A DNA stretch of 51,792 nt, taken from positions 1-51,792 of the forward strand of contig WQYV01000008.1 in the NCBI GenBank assembly GCA_009781085.1. Direction: 5' to 3'. Of the stretch, positions 26,314-35,746 are shown piece by piece (position 1 is the first letter of the stretch; each line of letters opens with the position of its first letter). A model generated the notes under the pieces. That model was not told where the DNA came from. It saw only the letters and a list, made by a program, of their open reading frames with translations, and ran no database searches. Made by a program: the position numbers and the translations under genes. The stretch comes from Betaproteobacteria bacterium. GTDB taxonomy: Bacteria > Pseudomonadota > Gammaproteobacteria > Burkholderiales > Rhodocyclaceae.

Positions 26314-27551
26314 TGAGACTCGCCGCTGTCTTGACGAAAGGTCTTTTTGGCAAGGCCACTACCCGGGGCGATGACATTGCCGCACGCACGGTCAAACGCT
26401 TGGTCAAGCCGCGTGCACCAGTGAGCGAAATCGACCCTGTACTGGCTTGGCCAGCGCTCATCCTGCTCATGCTCGGGCTAGTGATGGTGTATTCGGCTTC
26501 AGTCGCCACCGCTGAAGGTAGGCTCTATACCGGCTACCAGGCGAGTTATTTCCTGGTTCGGCACACGCTTTTCCTCGGCGTGGGATTGGTGGCGGGGTTG
26601 GCCGTGTTCCGCGTCCCAATGGAAGTGTGGCAGCGTTGGGCTCCTTGGTTCTTCCTGCTCGGTGTCGTTTTGTTGGCGCTGACGTTGATTCCGGGCATTG
26701 GCCTCCTGAAGGCCGGCGGTGGACGGCGCTGGCTGCCGATGGGGCCGGTGAGTTTGCAGCCTTCCGAGTTGATGAAACTCTTCGCGGCGATTTACGCCGC
26801 CGATTACACGGTACGCAAGCTTGATGTTATGAGTAGTTTCAAGCAGGGATTCATGCCGATGATGGGGGTAATCCTCTTTGTTGGCTGCCTGTTGTTGTTC
26901 GAGCCGGATTTTGGCGCGTTCGTGGTGGTGGCCACTATTGCGTTCGGTGTGCTGTTCCTTGGTGGAGTCGGCATCCGTGTTTTTTTACTGCTAGGTCTGG
27001 CGGCGGTCGCCGGTTTCATTCTCCTAATCCAAATCCAGCCTTACATGCGCGCCCGCATCCTCGGTTTCATGGATCCATGGGCTGACCCATTCAAGGACGG
27101 CTATCAACTGACGCATGCGCTGATTGCTTTCGGGCGGGGCGAATTGTTTGGTGTGGGTCTGGGCGGTAGTATTGAGAAACTTTTTTATTTACCCGAATCA
27201 CATACCGATTTCCTGCTTGCGGTGATTGCCGAAGAACTGGGTTTTGCCGGGGTGTTTGTCGTGGTCGCGCTTTTTGCGCTGCTGGTTCAGCGGGCTTTCG
27301 TCATCGGGCGTGAGGCGATCCGGCTCGAACGCTATTTTTCCGGGCTGGTGGCTCAGGCAATCGGTTTGTGGGTCGGGGTACAGGCATTCATCAGCATGGG
27401 CGTGAACATGGGGTTGTTGCCGACTAAAGGATTGACCCTGCCACTGATGAGCTATGGTGGTTCTGCCCTGCTCGCCAACTGTATGGCGCTTGGGATTTTG
27501 CTGCGTATCGATTGGGAAACGCGGGAGATGAAACGGGGGGGCATCGTATGA
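26313..27551 (+). CDS. ftsW: Peptidoglycan glycosyltransferase FtsW
   Basis: A 412-residue SEDS-family polytopic enzyme polymerising septal glycan with FtsI. After a polar N-terminus, the SEDS signatures are seen: [23 protein letters not shown] with the following LMKLF, and [19 protein letters not shown], and the C-terminal [12 protein letters not shown]. The ATG at 26313 follows GGGAGG by six bases and shares a base with the murD stop. Confidence 0.95.
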   Translation: MRLAAVLTKGLFGKATTRGDDIAARTVKRLVKPRAPVSEIDPVLAWPALILLMLGLVMVYSASVATAEGRLYTGYQASYFLVRHTLFLGVGLVAGLAVFRVPMEVWQRWAPWFFLLGVVLLALTLIPGIGLLKAGGGRRWLPMGPVSLQPSELMKLFAAIYAADYTVRKLDVMSSFKQGFMPMMGVILFVGCLLLFEPDFGAFVVVATIAFGVLFLGGVGIRVFLLLGLAAVAGFILLIQIQPYMRARILGFMDPWADPFKDGYQLTHALIAFGRGELFGVGLGGSIEKLFYLPESHTDFLLAVIAEELGFAGVFVVVALFALLVQRAFVIGREAIRLERYFSGLVAQAIGLWVGVQAFISMGVNMGLLPTKGLTLPLMSYGGSALLANCMALGILLRIDWETREMKRGGIV

Positions 27552-28618
27552 AGACGGTGCTGGTGATGGCCGGTGGAACCGGAGGGCACATTTTCCCTGG
27601 GATTACCATTGCCGAATGCTTGCGTGTGCGTGGTTGGGATGTGGTCTGGCTGGGTAACCCGGACGGCATGGAGGCGCGGCTCGTACCGCCGCGCGGTTAC
27701 AAGATGGAATGGTTGCGTTTCGGCGCGTTGCGCGGCAAGGGGTTGCTCCGCAAGCTGATGCTGCCGTTCAATTTACTGAGGGGTGGCTGGCAAGCATGGA
27801 AGATATTGTCCCGCGTGCGCCCAGATGTGGTTGTCGGCCTGGGGGGCTATATCACGTTTCCTGCCGGGTTAATGACGGTGCTGATGGGATGCCCGCTAGT
27901 GCTGCATGAACAGAATTCCATCGCAGGGCTCACCAACAAGGTATTGGGACGCTTTGCTACTCGTGTGCTCTCGGGCTTTCCGGGGGCGCTGCCAGGGGCA
28001 CACTGGGTAGGCAACCCGGTGCGCGAAGAGATCATCGCTGTCGCACCGCCTGCGATGCGTTTCGAAGCGCGCGAGGGTCCGCTACGCCTGCTGGTAGTTG
28101 GCGGCAGCCTGGGTGCGGCCGTACTCAACGACGTGGTTCCCCGTGCGCTGGCGATGATTCCGGCCGAGCGCCGTCCCATGGTCGTTCACCAGGCCGGTGA
28201 GAAACAGATCGATGCGCTATGGGCAGCTTATACCGCAGCCGGGGTCAAAGGCGATTTGCGCCCCTTCATCGATGATATGGCTGCCGCTTATGCAAACGCT
28301 GACCTTGTGCTCTGTCGGGCGGGTGCCCTCACCATCGCCGAGTTGACAGCGGTGGGGGTCGCCAGTTTGCTGGTGCCTTTCCCTTACGCGGTGGATGACC
28401 ATCAGACTACCAATGCGCATTTCCTTTCTTCGAGGGAGGCTGCTTGGTTCATGCCACAGTCGGTTTTGGAGGCCGAGAAACTGGCAGGTCTGCTTTCAGA
28501 CATCGATCGTTGTCAGTTGTTGCGCATGGCGGAAAACGCCCGGGCGCTAGCAAGGCCGCTTGCCGCTGTGGACGTGGCGGATGTGTGTGAAGAACTGGTA
28601 ACTCAGGTAAAAGCATGA
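27548..28618 (+). CDS. murG: UDP-N-acetylglucosamine--lipid I GlcNAc transferase MurG
   Basis: A 356-residue GT28 glycosyltransferase, peripheral at the inner membrane, that makes lipid II. The N-terminal glycine-rich loop [11 protein letters not shown] and the [12 protein letters not shown] segment are present, with [10 protein letters not shown] in the UDP-GlcNAc domain. The ATG at 27548 overlaps the ftsW stop; the longer ORF from 27512 lies inside ftsW. Confidence 0.96.
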   Translation: MKTVLVMAGGTGGHIFPGITIAECLRVRGWDVVWLGNPDGMEARLVPPRGYKMEWLRFGALRGKGLLRKLMLPFNLLRGGWQAWKILSRVRPDVVVGLGGYITFPAGLMTVLMGCPLVLHEQNSIAGLTNKVLGRFATRVLSGFPGALPGAHWVGNPVREEIIAVAPPAMRFEAREGPLRLLVVGGSLGAAVLNDVVPRALAMIPAERRPMVVHQAGEKQIDALWAAYTAAGVKGDLRPFIDDMAAAYANADLVLCRAGALTIAELTAVGVASLLVPFPYAVDDHQTTNAHFLSSREAAWFMPQSVLEAEKLAGLLSDIDRCQLLRMAENARALARPLAAVDVADVCEELVTQVKA

Positions 28619-30009
28619 AGAACAAGGTCAAGAACATCCATTTCGTGGGTATCGGCGGCTCAGGCATGAGCGGCATTGCCGAAGTGCTCGCCAATCTTGG
28701 CTACCAGGTTTCGGGTTCCGACCTCTCGGCTTCCGCCGTGACAGAGCGCCTGGCGGGACAGGGCATCCGCATCGCTGTGGGGCACGCAGCGGAGAATATC
28801 ACTGGCGCACATGCGGTGGTGGTGTCCACTGCGGTCAAGGGTGACAACCCAGAAGTGCAGGCTGCGTACCTGGCTGGCGTTCCCGTGGTTCCGCGTGCGT
28901 TGATGCTTGCCGAACTGATGCGTTTGAAGCAGGGCATAGCCATTGCGGGTACGCACGGCAAGACCACCACAACGAGCTTGGTGGCCAGCATCCTCGGCGA
29001 AGCCGGCCTCGACCCTACCTTCGTGATCGGTGGGCGGCTTAATGCGGCGGGGGTGAATGCCCGTTTAGGTACGGGCGATTATCTGGTCGCGGAAGCGGAC
29101 GAGTCGGACGCCTCGTTCCTGTATCTCACGCCGGTGGTTTCGGTCGTCACCAATATCGACGCCGACCACATGGAAACCTACGGGCACGATTTCAACCGGC
29201 TGAAACAGACGTTCGTGGAATTTCTCAATCGCCTGCCGTTCTATGGTGTGGCGGTGCTCTGCCAGGACGACCCGTATGTGCGTGAAATCCTGCCACAGGT
29301 CTCGAAACAGGTGGTGCGTTACGGCCTATCGGAGGATGCCGATATTTATGCTGAAAACATTCGTGCCGAAGGCGGGCGTATGGTTTTCGACGTAATCAGG
29401 CGGGATGTCAGTGGTCGCCTGCCCATTACGCTCAACGCGCCGGGCGTGCACAACGTTCTGAACGCGCTTGCCGCCATCGGCGTGGCCGCCGAAGCGCAAG
29501 CGCCGGACGAAGCCATTGTCAAGGCGCTTGCGGAATTCAAGGGTGTGGGTCGGCGCTTCCAGCGGTATGGCGAAATTGCCTTGCCCCAGGGCGGCAGTTT
29601 CACGCTCGTCGACGATTATGGCCATCACCCGGCGGAAATGGAGGCCACGCTGGCTGCCGCACGCGGTGCGTTTCCCGGCCGTCGGCTGGTGCTGGCCTTC
29701 CAGCCGCATCGTTATACCCGCACGCGCGACTGTTTCGAGGACTTCGTCAGGGTGCTCTCCGGGGTTGATGTGTTGTTGCTGGCCGATGTTTACGCGGCGG
29801 GGGAAATGCCCATTGTCGCTGCTGACGCCCGTGCGCTGGCACGTGCGCTCAGGGTGGCGGGCAAGGTGGAGCCAGTATTTGTTGAGAACATTGCCGACAT
29901 GCCGTTGCGTGTATTGGAAATCGCGTGCGATGGCGATGTGGTGGTTACGATGGGCGCGGGTTCCATTGGTGGTGTCCCTCAGAAGATTGTTCAAATTTCG
30001 GGCGGGTGA
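28615..30009 (+). CDS. murC: UDP-N-acetylmuramate--L-alanine ligase MurC
   Basis: A 464-residue Mur ligase adding the first residue, L-alanine. N-terminal [18 protein letters not shown]-binding [11 protein letters not shown], and DDYGHHPAE followed later by FQPHRYTRT are typical of MurC. ATGA overlap with murG. murB, which often sits next to murC, is not in this cluster. Confidence 0.96.
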   Translation: MKNKVKNIHFVGIGGSGMSGIAEVLANLGYQVSGSDLSASAVTERLAGQGIRIAVGHAAENITGAHAVVVSTAVKGDNPEVQAAYLAGVPVVPRALMLAELMRLKQGIAIAGTHGKTTTTSLVASILGEAGLDPTFVIGGRLNAAGVNARLGTGDYLVAEADESDASFLYLTPVVSVVTNIDADHMETYGHDFNRLKQTFVEFLNRLPFYGVAVLCQDDPYVREILPQVSKQVVRYGLSEDADIYAENIRAEGGRMVFDVIRRDVSGRLPITLNAPGVHNVLNALAAIGVAAEAQAPDEAIVKALAEFKGVGRRFQRYGEIALPQGGSFTLVDDYGHHPAEMEATLAAARGAFPGRRLVLAFQPHRYTRTRDCFEDFVRVLSGVDVLLLADVYAAGEMPIVAADARALARALRVAGKVEPVFVENIADMPLRVLEIACDGDVVVTMGAGSIGGVPQKIVQISGG

Positions 30010-30923
30010 GTGGCATTGAACAGGATTTCGGCAAGGTTGCAGTATTGATGGGTGGCGTTTCCGGCGAGCGCGAGGTGTCCCTGAACAGCGGCAAGGGCGT
30101 ACTGGTGGCTTTGAGGAACCAGGGGGTCGACGCGCATGCCTTCGATCCGGCCAGCGAACCGCTGGATGCGCTCAAGGCGTTCCAGCGCGTGTTCATCGCC
30201 TTGCATGGTGGTTACGGCGAAAACGGTGCGATTCAGGGAGCGCTGGAAATCATGGGGATTCCCTATACCGGTTCTGGCGTGATGGCCTCGGGAATTGGTA
30301 TGGACAAGTTCCGCACCAAACTCATTTGGCAGGGAGCGGGGCTGCCAGTGCCGGAATACGCGATGCTCGATGACGGTTCAGATTTCGATGCCGTGGAAAA
30401 GTGCCTCGGCCTGCCGATTTTCGTCAAACCGGCGTGCGATGGTTCTTCTATCGGCGTTTTCATGGTGAAAAGGCCCGGTGAATTGAAATCTGCCTACGAA
30501 TCGGCTTGCCAGTACGGCGATTTGATCATGTCAGAAAAAGGCATTATAGGAGGTGAATATACGGTAGGCATCCTCGGGGACAAAACCCTGCCCATCGTCA
30601 AGATCGAACCAGCGACGGCATTTTACGACTACGAAGCCAAATATCTGCGCGACGATACCTGCTACATCTGCCCCGCTGATTTGCCGCCGGAGAAGGTTGC
30701 CGAAATCCAGGCAGGCGCGAAAAAAGCATTCGATGCCATCGGCGCAACGGGATGGGGTCGGGTGGATTTCCTGATGGACGAGGCTGGGCGGCATTACTTC
30801 CTGGAAGTCAATACCGCACCGGGTATGACCTCACATTCGCTGGTGCCAATGTCGGCGCGCCAGGCTGGGTTGTCGTTCGAGACATTGTGTATGAAGATAC
30901 TTGAGGGCGCGCGCTGTGGCTGA
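30006..30923 (+). CDS. ddlB: D-alanine--D-alanine ligase DdlB
   Basis: A 305-residue ATP-grasp enzyme joining two D-alanines for Mur[14 protein letters not shown] at the N-terminus, [12 protein letters not shown], the [11 protein letters not shown] segment and the C-terminal [11 protein letters not shown] are family hallmarks. The GTG at 30006 overlaps the murC stop (GTGA); length equals E. coli DdlB (306), which supports this start over ORFs reaching into murC. No strong ribosome binding site, so expression likely depends on coupling. Confidence 0.94.
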   Translation: MSGIEQDFGKVAVLMGGVSGEREVSLNSGKGVLVALRNQGVDAHAFDPASEPLDALKAFQRVFIALHGGYGENGAIQGALEIMGIPYTGSGVMASGIGMDKFRTKLIWQGAGLPVPEYAMLDDGSDFDAVEKCLGLPIFVKPACDGSSIGVFMVKRPGELKSAYESACQYGDLIMSEKGIIGGEYTVGILGDKTLPIVKIEPATAFYDYEAKYLRDDTCYICPADLPPEKVAEIQAGAKKAFDAIGATGWGRVDFLMDEAGRHYFLEVNTAPGMTSHSLVPMSARQAGLSFETLCMKILEGARCG

Positions 30924-31764
30924 ACGTCGCGCCTCCCCCGCCCCCACTTCTACGCGCGTGGTCCCCGCCCGTGCGGAGAAACGCGGCGGGTTATGGCATC
31001 GTCCGCAGTTGCTCAACCTAGCATCAAACGTGTTGCTGCTTCTTGCTGCGGTTATGCTGGGGTGGACGCTGGTGTCCTGGACGTTCTCAAAGTCGCTTTT
31101 CCCTCTGCGCGAGTTGGTGTTGAGCGCCCCGCCTTCGCAGGTGACGAAGGCGCAGCTCGAATACGTTGCCCGTACCGCGATTCAAGGTAATTTTTTCACC
31201 GCAAAACTCGAAAATGTCCGCGTGGCCTTCGAGAAACTGCCTTGGGTACGGCACGCCGAAGTACGCCGTCTCTGGCCGGATGGGCTTGCATTGAGCCTGG
31301 AAGAGCATGAGGCGGTTGCTTATTGGAAGGACATCGGCGATGGCGGCGGGGATGTGCGGCTGATTAACCGCCAGGGCGAGGTGTTTGCTGCATCAAGCGA
31401 TGCTGCTATGCCCGAATTTTCCGGCCCGCAAGGTTCGGCTGCCGCTATGTTGGAGCGTTACGGGACGTATTCAAAGATATTGCAACCGTTACAGGCGAAG
31501 CTTGTGCGGATGGATTTGTCGGCGCGTGGTACTTGGCGGTTGTGGCTGGACAGCGGTTTATCCATCGTGCTTGACCGTGAACAGGAACATTCGTTGGGCG
31601 GGACGCGGTTGGAAAGTTTCGTTGTGGCTTTGCCGCATTTGCAGGACAGGCTCGGGGTACGGATTGCGCGTGCTGACTTGTGCTACCCAAATGGCTTCGC
31701 ACTTACCCCGGTCAAATTACAGAACAAGGCCGCTGTTGCTGGCTCGAATAGGTACAGAAAATGA
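30916..31764 (+). CDS. ftsQ: Cell division protein FtsQ
   Basis: A 282-residue bitopic protein of the FtsQLB complex: a basic, Pro/Arg-rich cytoplasmic tail, a transmembrane helix at about 36-56, then a POTRA domain and the FtsQ beta domain with [17 protein letters not shown]. The GTG at 30916 has GAGGG eight bases upstream and overlaps the ddlB end by 8 bases; a TTG at 30901 is less likely. Confidence 0.9.
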   Translation: MAERRASPAPTSTRVVPARAEKRGGLWHRPQLLNLASNVLLLLAAVMLGWTLVSWTFSKSLFPLRELVLSAPPSQVTKAQLEYVARTAIQGNFFTAKLENVRVAFEKLPWVRHAEVRRLWPDGLALSLEEHEAVAYWKDIGDGGGDVRLINRQGEVFAASSDAAMPEFSGPQGSAAAMLERYGTYSKILQPLQAKLVRMDLSARGTWRLWLDSGLSIVLDREQEHSLGGTRLESFVVALPHLQDRLGVRIARADLCYPNGFALTPVKLQNKAAVAGSNRYRK

Positions 31765-32990
31765 GTAAGGAATATAAGGATTTAGTCGTTGGCCTTGACA
31801 TTGGTACCACGAAAGTTACTTGCATGGTGGCCGAAGTGAGGCCGGATGGGCGCTTGTCCGTCGTTGGCTTGGGTACGCAACCAACCAGCGGCTTAAAGCG
31901 CGGCGTGGTGGTCAACATCGAGGCGACCGTCGACGCGATCTCGCGCGTGGTACAGGAAGTCGAACTGATGGCTGACTGCAAGATTCACGATCTTTACACG
32001 GGTATCGCAGGTAGCCATATCAAGAGTTTCAATTCTAATGGCATGGTTGCAATCAAAGATAAGGAAGTTACGCAGTTCGATGTCGAGCGTGTCATCGAAG
32101 TCGCACGCGCAATGCCGATCCCAGCAGAGCAGCAGGTTCTGCACATTCTCACCCAGGAATTCATCATCGACGGGCAAGGGGGAGTCAGTGAACCGATTGG
32201 CATGAGCGGCGTCAAGCTCGAAGTGAAGGTGCACATCGTTACTGGTGCGGTGTCGGCGGCACAAAACGTGGTCAAGTGTGTGCGCCGTTGCGGGCTTGAG
32301 GTCATGGATTTGATCCTGCAACCGTTGGCTTCCAGTTACGCAGTGCTTACCGAGGACGAAAAGAAATTGGGCGTGTGCATGATCGACATTGGTGGCGGCA
32401 CGGCTGACATGGCCGTTTTCACCCAGGGTGCGATTCGCCACACCGCAGTCATTCCGGTAGCGGGGGACTTGGTAACGAACGATATCGCCATGACCCTGCG
32501 CACGCCGACTGCCGAGGCCGAGGAACTCAAGACGCGCTGCGGCGTTGCCATGCATTCATTGGTGGATCCCGCGGAGATGATCGAAGTACCCAGCGTGGGG
32601 GATCGCCCGTCGAGGTTGCTGACGCGCCAAACGCTGGCCGATGTCATCGAACCCCGGGTTTCGGAAATTTTTGATCTCGTGGTGGCCGAGCTGCGCCGTA
32701 GCGGTTACGAGGAACTGTTGTCCTCGGGGATCGTCCTGACTGGGGGTGCGGCGCTGATGCCGGGCATGGCCGAGTTGGGTGAGGACATTTTCCATATGCC
32801 GGTACGGGTGGGTTCTCCGCTCTATGAAGGCGCGCTGGCCGATGTCATTCGCTATCCGCAGTATGCAGCGGCAATGGGGCTGGTGATCGAAGGGGCGGCA
32901 CAACGGCGGCGTGGTATCCAAGCTCGCGATACTAGCGGGATGAAACAGTTTTGGGGGCGCTTGAAGAACTGGTTCGGGCGCAATTTCTGA
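31761..32990 (+). CDS. ftsA: Cell division protein FtsA
   Basis: A 409-residue actin-like ATPase that tethers FtsZ to the membrane. Phosphate loop GLDIGTTKVT near residue 11, second loop IDIGGGTADM, and a C-terminal amphipathic helix (KQFWGRLKNWFG) for membrane binding. The ATG overlaps the ftsQ stop. It is the last gene of the overlapping run; a 197-bp structured gap follows. Confidence 0.96.
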   Translation: MSKEYKDLVVGLDIGTTKVTCMVAEVRPDGRLSVVGLGTQPTSGLKRGVVVNIEATVDAISRVVQEVELMADCKIHDLYTGIAGSHIKSFNSNGMVAIKDKEVTQFDVERVIEVARAMPIPAEQQVLHILTQEFIIDGQGGVSEPIGMSGVKLEVKVHIVTGAVSAAQNVVKCVRRCGLEVMDLILQPLASSYAVLTEDEKKLGVCMIDIGGGTADMAVFTQGAIRHTAVIPVAGDLVTNDIAMTLRTPTAEAEELKTRCGVAMHSLVDPAEMIEVPSVGDRPSRLLTRQTLADVIEPRVSEIFDLVVAELRRSGYEELLSSGIVLTGGAALMPGMAELGEDIFHMPVRVGSPLYEGALADVIRYPQYAAAMGLVIEGAAQRRRGIQARDTSGMKQFWGRLKNWFGRNF

Positions 32991-33083
32991 AAATTTATCC
33001 GGTAGATGGGGCATACCTGCCGGAAGCGTCGCAACGTCAAAGGGGATGAAAATTGCGAAAATGGAACATGGTTTTTGTGTAGT

Positions 33084-33130
33084 AATGTAATGCTGTTGCA
33101 TTACACCATGCATTACATTGTGCTGTTGCA
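33084..33130 (+). promoter_or_regulatory. Alternative-pairing repeat in the ftsA-ftsZ gap
   Basis: AATGTAATGC (33084-33093) can pair with GCATTACA at 33098-33105 (8 bp, loop TGTT) or with GCATTACATT at 33110-33119 (10 bp). TGCTGTTGCA occurs at 33091 and again at 33121, exactly 30 bases apart. It lies 58-104 bases before the ftsZ start and could be an operator pair or a bistable leader; no known site is matched. Confidence 0.5.
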
Positions 33131-33187
33131 GCGGGGCAGCAGCCGGGGGTTTCCCAAGGTTTGACTTTCTTTCCAGGAGCTGATGCA

Positions 33188-34414
33188 ATGTTTGAAATCA
33201 TCGAAAAAGAACAACGGTCACTGAGTGGCAGAACCATCATCAAGGTGATCGGTGTGGGGGGAGCGGGCGGCAACGCTGTTGACCATATGGTGCGTGAAGG
33301 GGTGCAGGGCGTCGATTTCATCGCTGCCAACACCGACGCGCAGGCGTTGGCGCGGTGTCTCGCACCGGTCAGGATCCAACTTGGTACAAGCGGGCTGGGT
33401 GCAGGGTCGAAGCCGGAAGCGGGTCGCGCTGCCGCGCAGGAATCGCATGACACCATTGCCGCAGCGCTGGCCGATGCACACATGGTTTTCATTACAGGTG
33501 GCATGGGCGGCGGAACCGGAACCGGCGCCGCGCCCGTAGTGGCCGAAATCGCCAAGGAACTGGGCATCCTTTGCGTGGCGGTCGTGACCAAGCCCTTCGA
33601 TTTCGAGAACCGTTTGCGGGTTGCCGAGAGCGGTATCGAAGAATTGAGCCGCTACGTCGACTCGCTCATCGTCGTGCTCAATGATAAATTGCTCGAAGTC
33701 TATGGCGACGATGCTACTTTTGACGAATGCTTCCGTGCCTCGGACAACGTGCTCTGCAAGGCAGTCGGGGGCATTTCCGAAATCATCAACGCACCGGGCT
33801 TGGTCAACGTCGACTTCCAGGACGTTCGCACGGCGATGGGGGAAATGGGTCGCGCCATGATGGGCTCGGCAGAAGCTGCTGGGTTGGATCGTGCGCGGAT
33901 TGCTGCCGAACAGGCTGTAGGTAGCCCGCTGCTTGAAGGTACCGAGTTGTCAGGTGCGCGTTGCGTGCTCATCAATATCACCGCTGCCAAAGGTTCGCTG
34001 AAATTGGCCGAAGTAAAGGAAGCCGTGCATACCGTACAGGCTTTTGCTGCACAGGAAGCTTTCGTCAAGTACGGAACCGTGTTCGACGATAGTATGGAAG
34101 ACCGTTTGCGTGTCACCGTGGTAGCGACGGGTCTGGGTTCCCCGCGAACTACGCGGCAACCGGAACCACAGACGAAGATTCATGTCGTGCGCGAAGTCAT
34201 GCGCGGTACAGGGACGCATGGCCCGATCAGTATTGGCCCGAACGGCGATTATGGCGATGGCAGCAATTTCCTTACACCGACGGTTTTCCGCAATAATCGC
34301 CGTAGCCGCGTCGAACCAACGGTAGGCAGCGTTGTCAGGAGTGGCAGTACCAATACCGGCGCTAGCGCAAGCGGCTACGACATTCCTGCTTTCTTGCGCC
34401 GTCAGGCTGACTGA
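33188..34414 (+). CDS. ftsZ: Cell division protein FtsZ
   Basis: A 408-residue tubulin-like GTPase forming the Z-ring. Tubulin signature GGMGGGTGTGAA at 104-115, IGVGGAGGNA at 21-30, and the conserved C-terminal peptide YDIPAFLRRQAD at 397-408 that binds FtsA and ZipA. The ATG at 33188 is preceded by CCAGGAGC. Unlike the genes before it, ftsZ has its own untranslated leader of 197 bases, so it may have its own promoter. Confidence 0.97.
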   Translation: MFEIIEKEQRSLSGRTIIKVIGVGGAGGNAVDHMVREGVQGVDFIAANTDAQALARCLAPVRIQLGTSGLGAGSKPEAGRAAAQESHDTIAAALADAHMVFITGGMGGGTGTGAAPVVAEIAKELGILCVAVVTKPFDFENRLRVAESGIEELSRYVDSLIVVLNDKLLEVYGDDATFDECFRASDNVLCKAVGGISEIINAPGLVNVDFQDVRTAMGEMGRAMMGSAEAAGLDRARIAAEQAVGSPLLEGTELSGARCVLINITAAKGSLKLAEVKEAVHTVQAFAAQEAFVKYGTVFDDSMEDRLRVTVVATGLGSPRTTRQPEPQTKIHVVREVMRGTGTHGPISIGPNGDYGDGSNFLTPTVFRNNRRSRVEPTVGSVVRSGSTNTGASASGYDIPAFLRRQAD

Positions 34415-34447
34415 ACTTCGATCCGCCGGTTCCTGGAAACGCATGCT

Positions 34448-34504
34448 GCCATCTTGGTGAAGGCGGAAGGCTCATCCCCCTTGGGCCTTTCCTGCCAGGA
34501 TGGC
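34448..34504 (+). other. Stem-loop between ftsZ and lpxC
   Basis: GCCATCTTGG (34448-34457) pairs with CCAGGATGGC (34495-34504) with one wobble; an inner stem GGAAGGC with GCCTTTCC lies within. No T-run follows, so it looks more like a leader structure or processing site than an intrinsic terminator. It is 34 bases after ftsZ and 79 before lpxC. Confidence 0.5.
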
Positions 34505-34582
34505 GGCAGGTGTCCCCGTAAAGGAATACTTGCTGGGCTGCTCGTGATAAGCTCTTATAGCTTTACGAAAAGAAACAGGAAC

Positions 34583-35506
34583 GTGATCAGGCAGCGTACT
34601 CTCAAATCAGTTGTTACCACGACAGGCGTGGGCTTGCATGGTGGGCGTAAGGTCAATCTTGCTTTGCGCCCCGCGGAAGTGAATACTGGTATCGTCTTTC
34701 ACCGCGTTGATATCCGGCCGCCCGTCGACCTACCCGTTGACCCGTATAAGGTCTGTGACACCCGGATGTGTTCCGGGTTGGAAAGGGACGGTTGCAAGGT
34801 CGGCACAGTTGAACACTTGATGTCGGCTCTGGCCGGGCTTGGCATCGATAATCTTCATGTCGATGTCGACGCGCCGGAGATACCGATCCTGGACGGTAGC
34901 GCTGGGCCTTTCGTCTTTCTGCTCCAGTCGGCGGGTATCGAAGAACAGTCGGCTCCCAAAAAATTCCTGCGCGTTAGAAAAAACGTTGAATACCGCGAAG
35001 ACGACAAATTCGTGCGCCTGTCGCCTTACGACGGCTTTCGCTTGAAGTTTTCCATCGTCTTCGATCATCCAGCGATAGACTCAACCTCTACTGAAGTGGA
35101 AGTCGACTTTGCCAAGCACTCCTATGTGCGCGATGTTTCGCGCGCACGTACATTTGGCTTCATGCAGGACGTGGAGTTTATGCGAGCCAATGGGCTTGCC
35201 TTGGGTGGGAGCTTGGAGAATGCGATTGTGATGGACGAATATCGCGTCCTTAATTCTGAAGGGTTGCGCTATGCTGACGAATTTGTCAAGCATAAGGTGC
35301 TCGATGCCATCGGCGACCTCTACGTTTGTGGCTTTCCGATGTTGGCGGCCTATACGGCTCACAAGGCTGGTCACGCGCTCAACAACCGCCTATTGCGGGT
35401 GTTGCTCGAAGATGCTTCGGCCTGGGAAATCGTCAGCTTTGACGACACCGTGCCTGTGCCCCCAGCGGTCGTCCACCAACTTGCCGAACCGATGCCGGTG
35501 TTTTAG
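34583..35506 (+). CDS. lpxC: UDP-3-O-acyl-N-acetylglucosamine deacetylase LpxC
   Basis: A 307-residue zinc enzyme, the committed step of lipid A synthesis. [10 protein letters not shown] near the start, VEHLMSAL with a zinc ligand His, and [15 protein letters not shown] with the second His and Asp ligand are visible. The GTG at 34583 gives the family start MIRQRTLK; the longer ORF from 34454 runs through the leader hairpin. AGGA is only 2-4 bases before the GTG, an unusually tight spacing. Confidence 0.95.
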   Translation: MIRQRTLKSVVTTTGVGLHGGRKVNLALRPAEVNTGIVFHRVDIRPPVDLPVDPYKVCDTRMCSGLERDGCKVGTVEHLMSALAGLGIDNLHVDVDAPEIPILDGSAGPFVFLLQSAGIEEQSAPKKFLRVRKNVEYREDDKFVRLSPYDGFRLKFSIVFDHPAIDSTSTEVEVDFAKHSYVRDVSRARTFGFMQDVEFMRANGLALGGSLENAIVMDEYRVLNSEGLRYADEFVKHKVLDAIGDLYVCGFPMLAAYTAHKAGHALNNRLLRVLLEDASAWEIVSFDDTVPVPPAVVHQLAEPMPVF

Positions 35507-35515
35507 GAGGGTGCA

Positions 35516-35701
35516 ATGCTGCTGGCGCGGATTATAGGCGTGTTGCTGTGCCTGGGGATTGGCGCTTCGCTGATTCTGTGGATGCTGACCGGGCAGTCCC
35601 GATACAGGGCATGGGCCTGGAACCTTCTTCGCGTTGGCGTAGTTGCGGCCTTCATCATCTTGGCGCTTTTCGCGCTTGAGCGGGTACTGATAGCCGTTTG
35701 A
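35516..35701 (+). CDS. Small membrane protein with two transmembrane helices
   Basis: A 61-residue hydrophobic protein: helices at about 3-24 and 38-57, with a short basic loop QSRYRAWAWN between. A good ribosome binding site (TAGGAGGGTGCA) precedes the ATG, nine bases after lpxC, so it is probably cotranscribed. I do not recognise a family. A coding role is supported by the strong Shine-Dalgarno site and clean topology. Confidence 0.7.
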   Translation: MLLARIIGVLLCLGIGASLILWMLTGQSRYRAWAWNLLRVGVVAAFIILALFALERVLIAV

Positions 35702-35703
35702 AT

Positions 35704-35745
35704 CAGTTGTTAGTTTTCAGTAAGTCTGTCCTCCACTGACAACTG
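35704..35745. terminator. Stem-loop between convergent genes
   Basis: CAGTTGTTAGT (35704-35714) pairs with ACTGACAACTG (35735-35745), 11 bp with one wobble, filling the 45-bp gap between two convergent stops. There is no T-run, so its role as a bidirectional terminator is tentative. Confidence 0.4.
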
Positions 35746-35746
35746 G

